Positions 33,382 to 42,195 of a DNA stretch of 62,136 nt are shown here, piece by piece. The DNA comes from Prosthecobacter debontii (GTDB lineage Bacteria; Verrucomicrobiota; Verrucomicrobiia; Verrucomicrobiales; Akkermansiaceae), in assembly GCA_945869465.1 (NCBI GenBank), contig CAMBPB010000008.1, positions 1 through 62,136 on the forward strand. Reading direction: 5' to 3'. The notes beneath the pieces were generated by a model, which saw only the letters and a program-made list of their open reading frames with translations, was not told the DNA's origin and did not search any database. Made by a program: the position numbers and the translations under genes. Numbering within the stretch: the stretch's first letter is position 1; every line of letters begins with the position of its first letter.

Positions 33382-35268
33382 TCAATGGGTTGAAATACCA
33401 TTGACGGCCTCGCGCTCAAGTTTTTCGATCCATACCACCAGCATCGCCACATCCGCCGGAGTGATGCCGGGAATGCGCCCGGCTTGGCCAAGGGTGGCTG
33501 GCCGGATCTCAGTGAAGCGAACCTGCGCCTCCTTCTTGAGGCCGCGTATGGCCGTGTAATCCAATGTCTCCGGGAGCTGCCTACCCTCTTGCCGGGACAT
33601 GCGCTCTATCTGCGCCCGCTGACGGCCCAGATGACCTTCATATTTGAAATTTGTCTCGATGAGCGACCAAAGTTCCACGTGGAACTCTCTGGTCAAGTGC
33701 TCCGGCAACATGTTCCAGGAGTTTTCACTGCGGCGAAACCATTGGTCGAGCTTCAGCCCTTCATGGACTACTCGCCGCACCCAGAGATCCGCTTTCTCCA
33801 TGCCCGCGAGCTTTTCCTCGACCCGGCGAACGCGTTCGCCGCTGGCCAAACCCACCGCAGCCGCCTTCGGCGTGAGCCGGAGGTCGGCGTTGTCCTGACG
33901 CAGCAACAGCCGGTATTCGGCCCGGCTGGTGAACATTCGATAGGGCTCGGTGCAGCCGCGGGTCACCAAGTCATCGATCATCACACCCAGATAGGCTTCG
34001 TCCCGCCCAAGGATGAATTCGGGTTTCCCGAGCACCTTGAGGGCGGCATTCGCCCCGGCGATGAGCCCCTGCCCAGCCGCTTCCTCATATCCCGAAGTGC
34101 CGTTGATCTGTCCGGCAAAATAGAGACCCTCGATTTGCTTGGTCTCCAGAGTCGGTCGAAGCTGGGTCGGCGGACAGTAATCATATTCCACCGCATAGCC
34201 GGGACGCAGGATTTCGCAGTTTTCGAGCCCCACCATCGAGCGAAGAAAGTCCAACTGCACTTCGTAGGGCAACGAGGTCGAAACGCCGTTGACGTAGTAT
34301 TCCAACGTATGCCGCCCCTCCGGCTCCAGAAACACCTGATGGCGTTCCTTCTCGGCAAAACGCACGACTTTGTCCTCGATCGACGGGCAATAGCGCGGAC
34401 CCACACCCTCGATCACGCCGCAATACATCGGCGACTGGTGGAGGTTTCCCCGGATGATCTCGTGGGTGCGTGGGTTGGTGTAGGTGATCCAGCAGGGCAA
34501 TTGTTCCACGTGGAACGCGGGCTGGCCCCAAGAGTTGAGAGTGAAGACATCATCGGCCCCCCGCATCAGAGTGTCAGCCATGAAACTGAACTTGGGCACC
34601 GGAACATCGCCGTCCTGACGCTCACAGCGGGAAAAATCAATCGACCGGCCATTGAGCCGGCATGGGGTACCCGTCTTGAATCGCTCGACCACGAAGCCGA
34701 GGCGTTTCAGCGCTTCTGAGACATTGGAGGTGGCGTCCCCCATCCTCCCCCCCTTTTCATTGCGGAGACCCACATGCATGAGTCCACCCATGAAAGTCCC
34801 GGCACTCAGGATCACGGTTTTGCCGGAAATCTCCAGTCCGAGCGAAGTCGCAACCCCGCTAATCCGGTCGCCGCCCACCAGAAGGTCCGCCACATTTCCC
34901 TGGTGGATGTCCACCCCTGGCATGGCTTCCAGCTCGCGTTTCATCCGGAATTGATAAGCCTTCTTGTCGCACTGGGCGCGCGGTGCCCGGACGGACGGCC
35001 CTTTCGAGGCATTCAACATCCGCCACTGGATGCCGGTGGCGTCGGTGTTGAGTCCCATCGCACCGCCAAGCGCGTCGATCTCGCGGACCATGTGGCCTTT
35101 GGCAAGGCCACCAATCGCCGGATTGCAGGACATTTGCCCGATGGTGTCCAGATTTTGAGTCAACACCGCCACCTCGCAGCCGAGCCGGGCGGCAGCCATG
35201 GCGGCCTCCACCCCGGCATGGCCGGCACCAATCACAATCACATCGTAACATTTGGGATATCGGAACAT
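33382..35268 (-). CDS. tRNA uridine-5-carboxymethylaminomethyl modification enzyme MnmG (GidA)
   Basis: A 628-residue FAD-dependent enzyme that, with MnmE, modifies U34 of tRNAs. The FAD motif is DVIVIGAGHAGVEAAMAAAR, the conserved active-site Cys region is SCNPAIGGLAKGHMVREID, and the later GTSGYEEAAGQGLIAGANAA is typical. The length is normal. The start is at 35268 (MFRYPKCYDV). Two parS-like palindromes lie inside the coding sequence and one lies 58 bp upstream of the start. mnmG often lies near oriC, and gyrB-gyrA is about 15 kb away, so this part of the chromosome may be origin-proximal. Confidence 0.97.
   Translation of the reverse strand: MFRYPKCYDVIVIGAGHAGVEAAMAAARLGCEVAVLTQNLDTIGQMSCNPAIGGLAKGHMVREIDALGGAMGLNTDATGIQWRMLNASKGPSVRAPRAQCDKKAYQFRMKRELEAMPGVDIHQGNVADLLVGGDRISGVATSLGLEISGKTVILSAGTFMGGLMHVGLRNEKGGRMGDATSNVSEALKRLGFVVERFKTGTPCRLNGRSIDFSRCERQDGDVPVPKFSFMADTLMRGADDVFTLNSWGQPAFHVEQLPCWITYTNPRTHEIIRGNLHQSPMYCGVIEGVGPRYCPSIEDKVVRFAEKERHQVFLEPEGRHTLEYYVNGVSTSLPYEVQLDFLRSMVGLENCEILRPGYAVEYDYCPPTQLRPTLETKQIEGLYFAGQINGTSGYEEAAGQGLIAGANAALKVLGKPEFILGRDEAYLGVMIDDLVTRGCTEPYRMFTSRAEYRLLLRQDNADLRLTPKAAAVGLASGERVRRVEEKLAGMEKADLWVRRVVHEGLKLDQWFRRSENSWNMLPEHLTREFHVELWSLIETNFKYEGHLGRQRAQIERMSRQEGRQLPETLDYTAIRGLKKEAQVRFTEIRPATLGQAGRIPGITPADVAMLVVWIEKLEREAVNGISTH
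33672..33685. promoter_or_regulatory. parS-like palindrome 1 (within mnmG)
   Basis: GTTCCACGTGGAAC, extended to a perfect 16-mer with flanking A and T. It differs from the classical parS core GTTTCACGTGAAAC by one symmetric base pair, a variant found among ParB-binding sites in other bacteria. Confidence 0.75.
34503..34516. promoter_or_regulatory. parS-like palindrome 2 (within mnmG)
   Basis: The same GTTCCACGTGGAAC, 831 bp from site 1, preceded by T as in the parS consensus. A 14-bp palindrome repeated exactly inside a coding sequence is unlikely to be chance. Confidence 0.78.
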
Positions 35269-35325
35269 CGCGGGACGCGGAACATAGCCTGCCGCCGCCA
35301 CCGCTCAAGCTCGGAAAATTCCACC

Positions 35326-35339
35326 GTTCCACGTGGAAC
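35326..35339. promoter_or_regulatory. parS-like palindrome 3 (mnmG upstream region)
   Basis: The same GTTCCACGTGGAAC, followed by A, 823 bp from site 2 and 58 bp upstream of the mnmG start. If ParB binds here it could also touch the mnmG promoter. Confidence 0.78.
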
Positions 35340-35525
35340 AATTTCACGCTTCCGGATTCAGACTTCCGTGTCGTGGCCTACGGCAAAAGCCCATCCACCT
35401 CCCAATTCATTGCGCAAACGCAATGAGCGAAGCGTCCGCAGCATCCTGCGGCGACCAAAAAACCTTGCCAAAAGCGGAATTTTCGCCTAGCCGCGAACCC
35501 AAAAATCCACAATCCTCGTGCCGCC

Positions 35526-36089
35526 ATGAACCGCTATCTGCCCTTCTGCCTCATTCTCGGGCTCCTGATCGCTTTCCGAATCGTTGGAAGCGCCTTCCCG
35601 GAAACCCTTCCGAATTTCCAACCTTTGGCCGCCCTCTTCTTCTGCGGCGCGCTGCTTGCCCCGGGCTGGCGCGGTTGCGCCATCCCCTTCGGAATTTGGG
35701 CAATCACTTACCCTCTCGGAATCGGCCCGGTCACCAGTGCGCCGATTTTCATCACCACCCTGATCGCCCTCGCCACCACCTTTTTCATGGGCAAGGCCCT
35801 GGCCGACCGCGGCGCAACAGCGCTGATGGTCGGTTCGATCGCAGCCAGCCTGATGTTCCACCTCATCACCAATGGTGCCGCCTGGCTGGGTGATCCGATG
35901 TATGCCAAGTCCCTCACCGGCCTGTGGCAGTCGCTGTGGACCGGCCCCGTTGGATCGCCGCTTCCTTCGTGGGTGTTCCTGCGCAACCTGTCTGCCGCCA
36001 ATTTCCTTTTCACGGGCATCTTCGTTTGCGCCCAGTATCGTTTCCCGAAAGCCGCCGTCACGATCGGCGGCGCACTTGCCGCCAAATAA
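35526..36089 (+). CDS. DUF6580-like membrane protein
   Basis: A 187-residue protein with about five hydrophobic segments. It contains TLPNFQPLAALFFCGALLAPG, typical of the DUF6580 family and related to ECF-type substrate-binding membrane subunits. A later part is NGAAWLGDPMYAKSLTGLWQ. The function is unknown; transport of a small molecule is a possibility from the fold resemblance only. It ends 41 bp before pdhA in the same direction and may be co-transcribed with it. Confidence 0.7.
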   Translation: MNRYLPFCLILGLLIAFRIVGSAFPETLPNFQPLAALFFCGALLAPGWRGCAIPFGIWAITYPLGIGPVTSAPIFITTLIALATTFFMGKALADRGATALMVGSIAASLMFHLITNGAAWLGDPMYAKSLTGLWQSLWTGPVGSPLPSWVFLRNLSAANFLFTGIFVCAQYRFPKAAVTIGGALAAK

Positions 36090-36130
36090 GGCCGCCATTC
36101 TTGCAGCCTCTCCCTTTCCATCGCCGCCCC

Positions 36131-37207
36131 ATGACCAGCGCCAGCCCCTCCACCCTCGATTTCGCCAGCTCGCCGATCAATCAATCGCTCACTCCGGAAA
36201 GGAAAATCGAGCTTTTCACCCAGATGGTTCGAATCCGCAGGTTCGAGCAAGCCGGCCTCAAGTATTACCAAGGGGGTAAAATCGGGGGGTTCCTCCACCT
36301 CTATATCGGCCAGGAAGCGGTGGCCGTCGGTACCATTTCGCTCGGCGGGGCGGACGATCATTTCATCACCGCCTACCGTGACCACGGCCATGCGCTGGCC
36401 GTCGGCATGGGCATGAACGAGTGCATGGCGGAAATGTTCGGCAAACAAACCGGTTGCTCAAAAGGCAAGGGCGGTTCGATGCACTTCTTCGCACCCGACA
36501 AGAATTTCTGGGGCGGCCACGGCATCGTTGCCGGTCAAACCCCACTCGGGCTCGGCCTAGCCTACGGTCTGAAATACCTCGGCCGGGAGGGCTGCTGCCT
36601 CTGTTACCTCGGCGATGGCGCGGTCAACCAAGGGGTTTTCCACGAGTCGCTGAACCTCGCCTCCCTGTTCGGAATTCCCGTGGTTTACGTCATCGAAAAT
36701 AACGGCTACTCGATGGGTACCTCGCAAGAGCGCTCCTCCGCCTACAGCGGCTGTCTCGCCCAACGCGCCGAAGCCTATGCCATCGAATGGGATGTCATCG
36801 ACGGCTCGGACCTCTACGAAGTCCGCGCCAAGACCCACATCGCCATGGAGCGCGCGCGGAAGCAAATGAAGCCGACCGTGCTCGAGATCGACACCTACCG
36901 ATACTATGGCCACAGCATCGCCGATGCGAACCACAAGAAATACCGGACTCCCGAGGAGATCGAGAATTACAAACAGAACCACGATCCAATCGCCGTTTTC
37001 CGCCGCAAACTCATCGCCGAGGGCGTCCTCACGGAAGACCGCGCAGCCGCCATCAATAAAACCGCAGCCGACGAAGCCGCCGCGTCAGTAAAATTCGCCG
37101 ACGAATCCCCGGCCCCAACGATCGCCGACATCGGCACCGATGTTTACTGGGAGAGCGACCACAACAGCCCTGCCTCGAAGATCGGCCGCCATTTCTTCAA
37201 CGATTGA
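36131..37207 (+). CDS. Pyruvate dehydrogenase E1 component, alpha subunit
   Basis: A 358-residue thiamine diphosphate-dependent subunit that decarboxylates pyruvate and acetylates the lipoyl group of E2. RIRRFEQAGLKYYQGGKIGG begins the domain. GLAYGLKYLG leads into the TPP motif GDGAVNQGVFHESLNLA and ENNGYSMGTSQERSSA follows. I chose the start at 36131; the frame runs upstream over the end of the membrane-protein gene without homology. pdhB begins 12 bp after the pdhA stop. The two subunits form a heterotetramer, as in mitochondrial-type and Gram-positive complexes. Confidence 0.95.
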   Translation: MTSASPSTLDFASSPINQSLTPERKIELFTQMVRIRRFEQAGLKYYQGGKIGGFLHLYIGQEAVAVGTISLGGADDHFITAYRDHGHALAVGMGMNECMAEMFGKQTGCSKGKGGSMHFFAPDKNFWGGHGIVAGQTPLGLGLAYGLKYLGREGCCLCYLGDGAVNQGVFHESLNLASLFGIPVVYVIENNGYSMGTSQERSSAYSGCLAQRAEAYAIEWDVIDGSDLYEVRAKTHIAMERARKQMKPTVLEIDTYRYYGHSIADANHKKYRTPEEIENYKQNHDPIAVFRRKLIAEGVLTEDRAAAINKTAADEAAASVKFADESPAPTIADIGTDVYWESDHNSPASKIGRHFFND

Positions 37208-37218
37208 TCCATCACTCC

Positions 37219-38205
37219 ATGTCCCGCATTCTCACCTACCGTGAAGCCCTCCGTGAAGGCCTCGATGAAGAACTCGCCCGCGACCCGAACGTCGTCCTGA
37301 TGGGCGAGGAAGTCGCCCAATACAACGGTGCCTATAAAGTCACTGAAGGCCTTTGGAAAAAATGGGGCGACAAACGCGTGGTTGATACCCCGATTTCCGA
37401 AGCCGGCTTCATCGGCATGGGCATCGGTGCCTCAATGCTCGGCGTGCGCCCGGTCATGGAACTGATGTTCTGGTCGTTCCACTCGGTCGCCTTCGACCAA
37501 CTGGTGAGCAACGCCGCCTGCGTCCGCTACATGTCCGGAGGGCTCTGCAACTGCCCGATCGTCGTCCGCGGTCCGGCCAACGGCGGTACCGGGGTCGGTG
37601 CCACCCACTCGCATGTTCCGGAAGCTTTATTCGCCGCTTTCCCCGGCCTCAAAGTCTGCACCCCCGCCACTCCGGCCGACGCCAAAGGTCTGATCAAAGC
37701 CGCCATCCGCGACAACGATCCGGTCTATTTCATGGAAAACACCTTGCTCTATGGCAACCCCGGCGAAGTCCCGGATCCAGCCGACGGCGATTTCGTGATC
37801 CCTCTTGGCGTGGCCGATCTCAAGCGCGAGGGCTCAGACATTTCCCTCATCGCTCACGGCCGCTCGGTCATCCATGCGCTCGCCGCCGCCGAAACCCTCC
37901 AGGCGGAGCACGGCATCAACGCCGACGTCTTGGATCTCCGCTCAATCCGTCCGCTCGATTTGGACGCCATCCTCAAAACGGTCATGAAAACCAACCGGGT
38001 GGTATTGGTGGACGAATCCAAACCTTTCGGTGGCGTTTCCGCGATGGTTGCCATGCTGATCCAAGAGCACGCCTTCGATTACCTCGACGCTCCCATCCGC
38101 CGCGTGTGTTCCCTCGACGCCCCCGCGATTTATTCGCAACACATTGAGCATGAACAACTTCCGAATCCCAGACGGATCGTAGAGAAGGTGCTGAGCATGA
38201 GCTGA
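37219..38205 (+). CDS. Pyruvate dehydrogenase E1 component, beta subunit
   Basis: A 328-residue partner of the alpha subunit. It starts MSRILTYREALREGLDEEL and contains VVLMGEEVAQYNGAYKVTEGL and RVVDTPISEAGFIGMGIGAS. The transketolase C-terminal domain includes NRVVLVDESKPFGGVSAMVA. The length is normal. It ends 54 bp before the DoxX-like frame. The E2 gene, usually next, is 1.46 kb further on, beyond a decayed locus and two small lipoprotein-type frames. No E3 gene is in the window. Confidence 0.95.
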   Translation: MSRILTYREALREGLDEELARDPNVVLMGEEVAQYNGAYKVTEGLWKKWGDKRVVDTPISEAGFIGMGIGASMLGVRPVMELMFWSFHSVAFDQLVSNAACVRYMSGGLCNCPIVVRGPANGGTGVGATHSHVPEALFAAFPGLKVCTPATPADAKGLIKAAIRDNDPVYFMENTLLYGNPGEVPDPADGDFVIPLGVADLKREGSDISLIAHGRSVIHALAAAETLQAEHGINADVLDLRSIRPLDLDAILKTVMKTNRVVLVDESKPFGGVSAMVAMLIQEHAFDYLDAPIRRVCSLDAPAIYSQHIEHEQLPNPRRIVEKVLSMS

Positions 38206-38259
38206 GTCATCTGGAAAACCGCGGCAAGTCCAAGGTGAGTCCCTTATCTCGGCGAGATT

Positions 38260-38541
38260 GTGGCCCGCATACTTGGCGAGGATCACGCATTCCTGCTGAC
38301 CCACCTGATCGGAATTTCCGAGATTGCCATGGCGGCGTGGATTCTATCAGGCATCCGCTGGAAGTGGAGTGCGGCTGCGCAGATTACGACCGTAGCAACC
38401 ATGAATGTCATCGAGCATTTCCTCGCCCCGGACCTGCTCTTGTTTGGAAAATTTAACTCGCTGATCGCCCTAGTGTATATCATGGGCGTCACTTGGTCCG
38501 GGTTTTGCGACAAGTCACGGCCAGTCACATCCATCCAATGA
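38260..38541 (+). CDS. DoxX-like small membrane protein (possibly truncated)
   Basis: A 93-residue protein with a GTG start, three to four hydrophobic segments and the pattern HAFLLTHLIGISEIAMAAWI, like DoxX-type proteins found fused or next to DUF2071 domains. Relatives often carry about 30 more residues at one or both ends, so this may be a remnant. Its last four bases overlap the ATG of the broken DUF2071 frame, the expected arrangement for a former two-gene unit. Confidence 0.5.
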   Translation: MARILGEDHAFLLTHLIGISEIAMAAWILSGIRWKWSAAAQITTVATMNVIEHFLAPDLLLFGKFNSLIALVYIMGVTWSGFCDKSRPVTSIQ

Positions 38542-38958
38542 CCTTCTGCCTGCCACGAGCGAATCCCTTTGCGGTCGATGCTTGGTTCGACCACTCCTGC
38601 ACGCTCACTTTTGCCGTGCCAAAAGAGCAGGTGGCGGCCCGCTTGCCTGGAGCCGGACACCTACGATAACCGCTAGGGATTCGTGGCGGTGGCGGTCGTG
38701 CAAACCCGGCATCTGCGCCCGCGCGGATTTCCCGCGTTTCTCGGACATGATTGCATGCTCGTGGGCTACCGGTTCTTTGTTCGCTGCCGTTATGTGAAAA
38801 CCGACATGCGCCTTGCCGGAGACGCGGATCATCTGCGGATCGATTCGAAGGAGTCCGGACTGGAAATCGAGGTCGATATGCATGATGCATCCGCCGTGCG
38901 ATTGCCTATAGGTTCGCCGTTTTCCAATTGGGAGCAGGCCCGGAAATTCCTCGGTTGA
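38538..38958 (+). pseudogene. DUF2071 (YqjF-like) gene, inactivated
   Basis: Starts MTFCLPRANPFAVDAWF, then breaks. A frameshift near 38645 separates VAARLP from LEPDTYDNR. A TAG at 38674-38676 stands where relatives have Trp (TYDNR-stop-GFVAVAVVQTR). About 40 residues appear deleted between FFVRCRYVKT and DMRLAGDADHLRID. The reading ends at ARKFLG before the usual C-terminal third. All segments are recognisable DUF2071, so this is a recent but multiply damaged pseudogene. Confidence 0.75.
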
Positions 38959-39021
38959 GCCATCGGCTAGTTTTTCGGTCTTTTTCATTGCCAAGCGGAT
39001 CAGCAGTCCTAGCATTCTTCT

Positions 39022-39099
39022 ATGACTTCACGTTTGATTTTAGGCGTTGCGACCATTGCGCTGGCCATAGCACTGAATTCCTGCTGCTGCCTATTCTGA
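39022..39099 (+). CDS. Tiny lipoprotein-like peptide
   Basis: A 25-residue frame: a charged start, a hydrophobic core (LILGVATIALAIA), then NSCCCLF and a stop. This is a lipoprotein signal with a Cys-rich end and almost no mature part, similar in style to entericidin-type peptides. It lies 31 bp before a lipoprotein gene with a like-looking signal (GFSSCCSIFG). It could be a real small lipoprotein or the stub of a duplicated gene. Confidence 0.35.
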   Translation: MTSRLILGVATIALAIALNSCCCLF

Positions 39100-39130
39100 C
39101 TTCTTCTGATATCGCACCAATCACCTCATC

Positions 39131-39535
39131 ATGAAAAACCTCGCCCTTCTTCTTTCGCTAGCCGCTGTTTCCCTCGGCTTTTCCTCGTGCTGCTCGATAT
39201 TCGGCATCTCATCCGAAGCCGCCGGCTACCGCACGGAAACCCTCCAGGTCAAAACCTGCCACTATGACATTGTGACCGAAGAGGTGATCACTGCCGGCGA
39301 CGCCAAAAGCGGCAAGGGCGGCATGGTGCAAATTATCGAGAAAAAAGTTCCCCGCTATCGGACGGTAACCAAGAAAGTCCGCATTCCTTGTGGCAAGTGC
39401 GTTCGTGTTTATTGCCCGAAGAATGATTGCTGTGGCACCACATCCCAATCCACCATCGTCATGTCCAGTCTTCAGGGTTCCTCTGGCAGCCCCCAGATCG
39501 GCCTCATTCCGACGATGAAAGTCATCGCCCCCTGA
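39131..39535 (+). CDS. Cys-rich lipoprotein of unknown function
   Basis: A 134-residue protein with a lipoprotein-like signal (LLLSLAAVSLGFSSCC). The mature part has paired segments AGYRTETLQVKTCHYDIVTEE and VPRYRTVTKKVRIPCGKC (quoted in part: RTETLQVKTCHYD and RYRTVTKKVRIPC), which look like two copies of one short strand unit. A Cys-rich KCVRVYCPKNDCC follows. I do not recognise a family. It is probably anchored to a membrane. It lies between the DUF2071 remnant and pdhC. Confidence 0.6.
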   Translation: MKNLALLLSLAAVSLGFSSCCSIFGISSEAAGYRTETLQVKTCHYDIVTEEVITAGDAKSGKGGMVQIIEKKVPRYRTVTKKVRIPCGKCVRVYCPKNDCCGTTSQSTIVMSSLQGSSGSPQIGLIPTMKVIAP

Positions 39536-39669
39536 ACGCCCGGCAACCTGATTTCCAAAGCGCGGCGGAGACAACCACTCCCCGCGCTTCTTCGTTTCAT
39601 CACCCATCCGTAAAAAGACTGGAATTCACCCCGCTTTTTCCCATCCTCACGCCACTTCCCAAGCACACC

Positions 39670-41040
39670 ATGTCCGTCAACATTGAAATGCCCAAACTCT
39701 CGGACACCATGACCGAGGGCACTCTCGTCAAATGGCACACACAAGTCGGCGACTCGGTCGAAATCGGCGATATACTCGCCGAGATTGAAACCGACAAGGC
39801 CACCATGGAAATGGAAGCTTTTGATGACGGGGTCTTAACTGACATCCTCATTCAAGCCGGACAAAAAGCCCCGATCGGTGCGACCCTCGCCATTCTCAAC
39901 GGAGATTCCGGCTATTCCCAGGATCCAATCCAAAACGCCACAGCTCCAGCCCACCAAGCCGCCGCGGCTCCAGCACCGGCTCCAACACAGCCCGCCGCAA
40001 GTCCTGCCACACCTCCCAGTTCCCCACCAAACTCCGGGGCCCGCGTGATGGCATCACCCCTCGCGCGCAAGGTTGCGGCCGATCTTGGAGTCGATCTAAG
40101 CACTGTTCACGGCACCGGACCCGCCGGCAGAATCACCAGAAGCGACGTGGAAGCCGTTCCCGCAAACGCCGCCAAACCCGCAAACGCCGCGCCATCCACC
40201 GAGGCCACCGCCGCCGCCGCTCTCGCCGCTTCAATCAAATCCAAAGCCTCAGCACCGTCACCCGTCACCGAAACGCCCACCGCACCCACACCAGCAACAA
40301 CCGCAACCGTGCCACACGCGCCTCAGGCGATTTTGCCCGTGGCCAAAACCGGCGACGAAATCGTCGAACTCAGCACCATGCGCAAAATAATCGCATCGCG
40401 CCTGCTCATTTCAAAAACCACCATCCCTCATTTCTATCTGCACTTGGAAGTGAACGCCGCGCCTCTCATGGCCCTTCGCCAAGCCGTCAACGAACAAGCG
40501 CAAAACACCCACGGCAACAAATACTCGGTCAACGATTTCATCCTCAAAGCGGTGATCAACGCCGCCCAAACAGTGCCCGCCATCAATGCCTCCTTTGCGG
40601 GCGACCGTATCGTCAAGTTCGCCCACGTCGGGCTCTCGGTCGCTGTGGCTGTCGAGGACGGTTTGGTTACCCCGGTCATCAAGCAAGCCGAGAGCAAGTC
40701 CCTGCTTGCAATTTCCCGCGCCGTCAAAGACTTCGCCACCCGCGCCAAGGACAAGAAACTCAGACCCGACGAATTCGACGGCGGAACCATCACCGTTTCA
40801 AACCTCGGTGCCTGGGGCATCGAGTCTTTCGACGCGATCATCAACCCACCGCAAGCCGCCATCCTTTCAGTCGGTGCCGCCCTCGAAAAACCCGTGGTCA
40901 AAAACGGCCAGATCGTCCCCGGCCTCATGATGAACCTCGGCCTCTCCTGCGACCACAGGGTCGTCGATGGCGCAGTCGCAGCCCACTTCCTCTCGGAAGT
41001 GCGGAAACTCATCGAGCAGCCCGCCCTGATGCTGCTCTGA
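39670..41040 (+). CDS. Dihydrolipoamide acetyltransferase (E2 of pyruvate dehydrogenase)
   Basis: A 456-residue E2. The N-terminal lipoyl domain has the modified Lys in EIETDKATMEME. An Ala-Pro-rich linker leads to the E1/E3-binding domain (ASPLARKVAADLGVDLSTV), a second Ala-Pro linker and the catalytic domain with LSCDHRVVDGAVAAHFL, His being catalytic. Only one lipoyl domain is present. The start at 39670 (MSVNIEMPKLSDTM) fits the domain. It is separated from pdhA-pdhB and likely has its own promoter. Confidence 0.96.
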   Translation: MSVNIEMPKLSDTMTEGTLVKWHTQVGDSVEIGDILAEIETDKATMEMEAFDDGVLTDILIQAGQKAPIGATLAILNGDSGYSQDPIQNATAPAHQAAAAPAPAPTQPAASPATPPSSPPNSGARVMASPLARKVAADLGVDLSTVHGTGPAGRITRSDVEAVPANAAKPANAAPSTEATAAAALAASIKSKASAPSPVTETPTAPTPATTATVPHAPQAILPVAKTGDEIVELSTMRKIIASRLLISKTTIPHFYLHLEVNAAPLMALRQAVNEQAQNTHGNKYSVNDFILKAVINAAQTVPAINASFAGDRIVKFAHVGLSVAVAVEDGLVTPVIKQAESKSLLAISRAVKDFATRAKDKKLRPDEFDGGTITVSNLGAWGIESFDAIINPPQAAILSVGAALEKPVVKNGQIVPGLMMNLGLSCDHRVVDGAVAAHFLSEVRKLIEQPALMLL

Positions 41041-41419
41041 GCCATTCATTCCCGGTTCTCCATCGATCAGGTCCCATGAGTCTCTTGCGAGCCATGGGAT
41101 CTATCTGTTTCTAGGAACCTCTGATGACTTCGTCTTTTTTGACCTTATAAGATCTTCTTCTTCATAGTGTGAATAAGCACCGAAAAGGTGCGTTCCTCAC
41201 ACTCGAACGGGGCGTTCCACGGGAAGAATAACATGGGCACGGAGTCTCGCGGGCAACCAGACAAGCCTGTTTGGAGGCGATCCGCCCCGCCCTTTACCCA
41301 TCCATTCCAAAGTTATTCGCAGGCGTTTCCCAAGTTCTTGAATCCCAGTTTTCCGCCAACCGGATTCCGCCAACCGAGACTTGCCGCCCCTGCCGTTTCC
41401 CGGGCATTCTCCGCCCAAC
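41041..41419. other. Intergenic region after pdhC
   Basis: No gene seen. A short stem (TCCCATG 41072-41078 with CATGGGA 41093-41099, 14-base loop) follows pdhC but lacks a clear T tract. A weak promoter-like pair is TTGACC (41139-41144) and CATAGT (41163-41168), which could serve the reductase gene at 41420. Confidence 0.35.
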
Positions 41420-42133
41420 ATGCGGAGTGAAAAGCGACACGCGGTGATCACAGGTGGCAGTGGCTCCTTGGGCCAGGCCATTGCCACGGCGTTGCAGCAC
41501 CCGGACTGGACCATCGAGGCCCCCGGACGTCAGGAATTTGATGTGCGTAATCAAACCGCAGTGCGAGCCTACTTTGAATCGAGATGTGTCGATCTGCTGG
41601 TTTGTGCCGCCGGAATCACCCGCGATGCCCCGCTCGCCAAGCTCAGCGAAGCCGCTTGGGATGAAACCTGGGCCGTCAATTTCAATGGCGCGGCCTTCTC
41701 GGCCGACGCCGTGTTACCGGGAATGATCCGGCGGACAAGTGGTCACATTGTTTTCATCTCGAGCTTCTCCGCCCTCCGCCCTCCACTAGGCCAAGCAGCT
41801 TATGCCGCAGCCAAGGCTGCCTTGCTGGGTCTTGTATCCGACCTTGCAGCACGCCACGGTCCGTCGAATATCCGCGTCAACGCCATTCTTCCCGGTTTCC
41901 TCGAAACCCGCATGACCGAAACCGTGACCGCCATCCGTCGCGCGGAAATTCTCGACGCTCACTCGCTGGGCCGTTTCAACACTCTGCAGGAAACCGCCGG
42001 GTTTCTCCGCTTCCTCCACCACGAGCTGCCCCATACCTCCGGTCAGGTGTTCCAATTGGACAGCCGGGTGAATTCTAATGATTTTCAAAAGCGCGGTGCA
42101 ATGGGGTTGCAAGACGGCAGCAACCCGTTTTGA
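41420..42133 (+). CDS. Short-chain dehydrogenase/reductase (FabG-like)
   Basis: A 237-residue SDR. The NAD(P)-binding motif is VITGGSGSLGQAIATAL, and the catalytic Ser, Tyr and Lys lie in FISSFSALRPP and QAAYAAAKAALLG. INAxLPG-like NAILPGFLETRMTE follows. It resembles 3-oxoacyl-ACP reductases and shares the SALRPPLGQ...YAAAKA pattern with the gene at 45074 (SAILPPLGQ...YAAAKA), suggesting related roles. I took the ATG at 41420; upstream codons lack homology. Confidence 0.85.
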   Translation: MRSEKRHAVITGGSGSLGQAIATALQHPDWTIEAPGRQEFDVRNQTAVRAYFESRCVDLLVCAAGITRDAPLAKLSEAAWDETWAVNFNGAAFSADAVLPGMIRRTSGHIVFISSFSALRPPLGQAAYAAAKAALLGLVSDLAARHGPSNIRVNAILPGFLETRMTETVTAIRRAEILDAHSLGRFNTLQETAGFLRFLHHELPHTSGQVFQLDSRVNSNDFQKRGAMGLQDGSNPF

Positions 42134-42195
42134 CTAATGCCTCTGACAGGAATGATTCCATCCTGATTCGAAAAACAACAAACCGAAAAAACCTC

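Noticed and set aside
33374..33386. ATTGAT-T-ATCAAT palindrome as a bidirectional terminator
   Set aside because: The stem is only six AT-rich pairs with no T tract; mentioned with the adjacent gene but not called separately.
35405..35525. Possible short leader gene between mnmG and the DUF6580-like gene
   Set aside because: Frames are short and lack a credible start with family features; more likely the divergent promoter region.
36221..36250. tRNA T-arm-like GGTTCGAATCC
   Set aside because: It lies inside the conserved pdhA coding sequence and no cloverleaf can be drawn around it.
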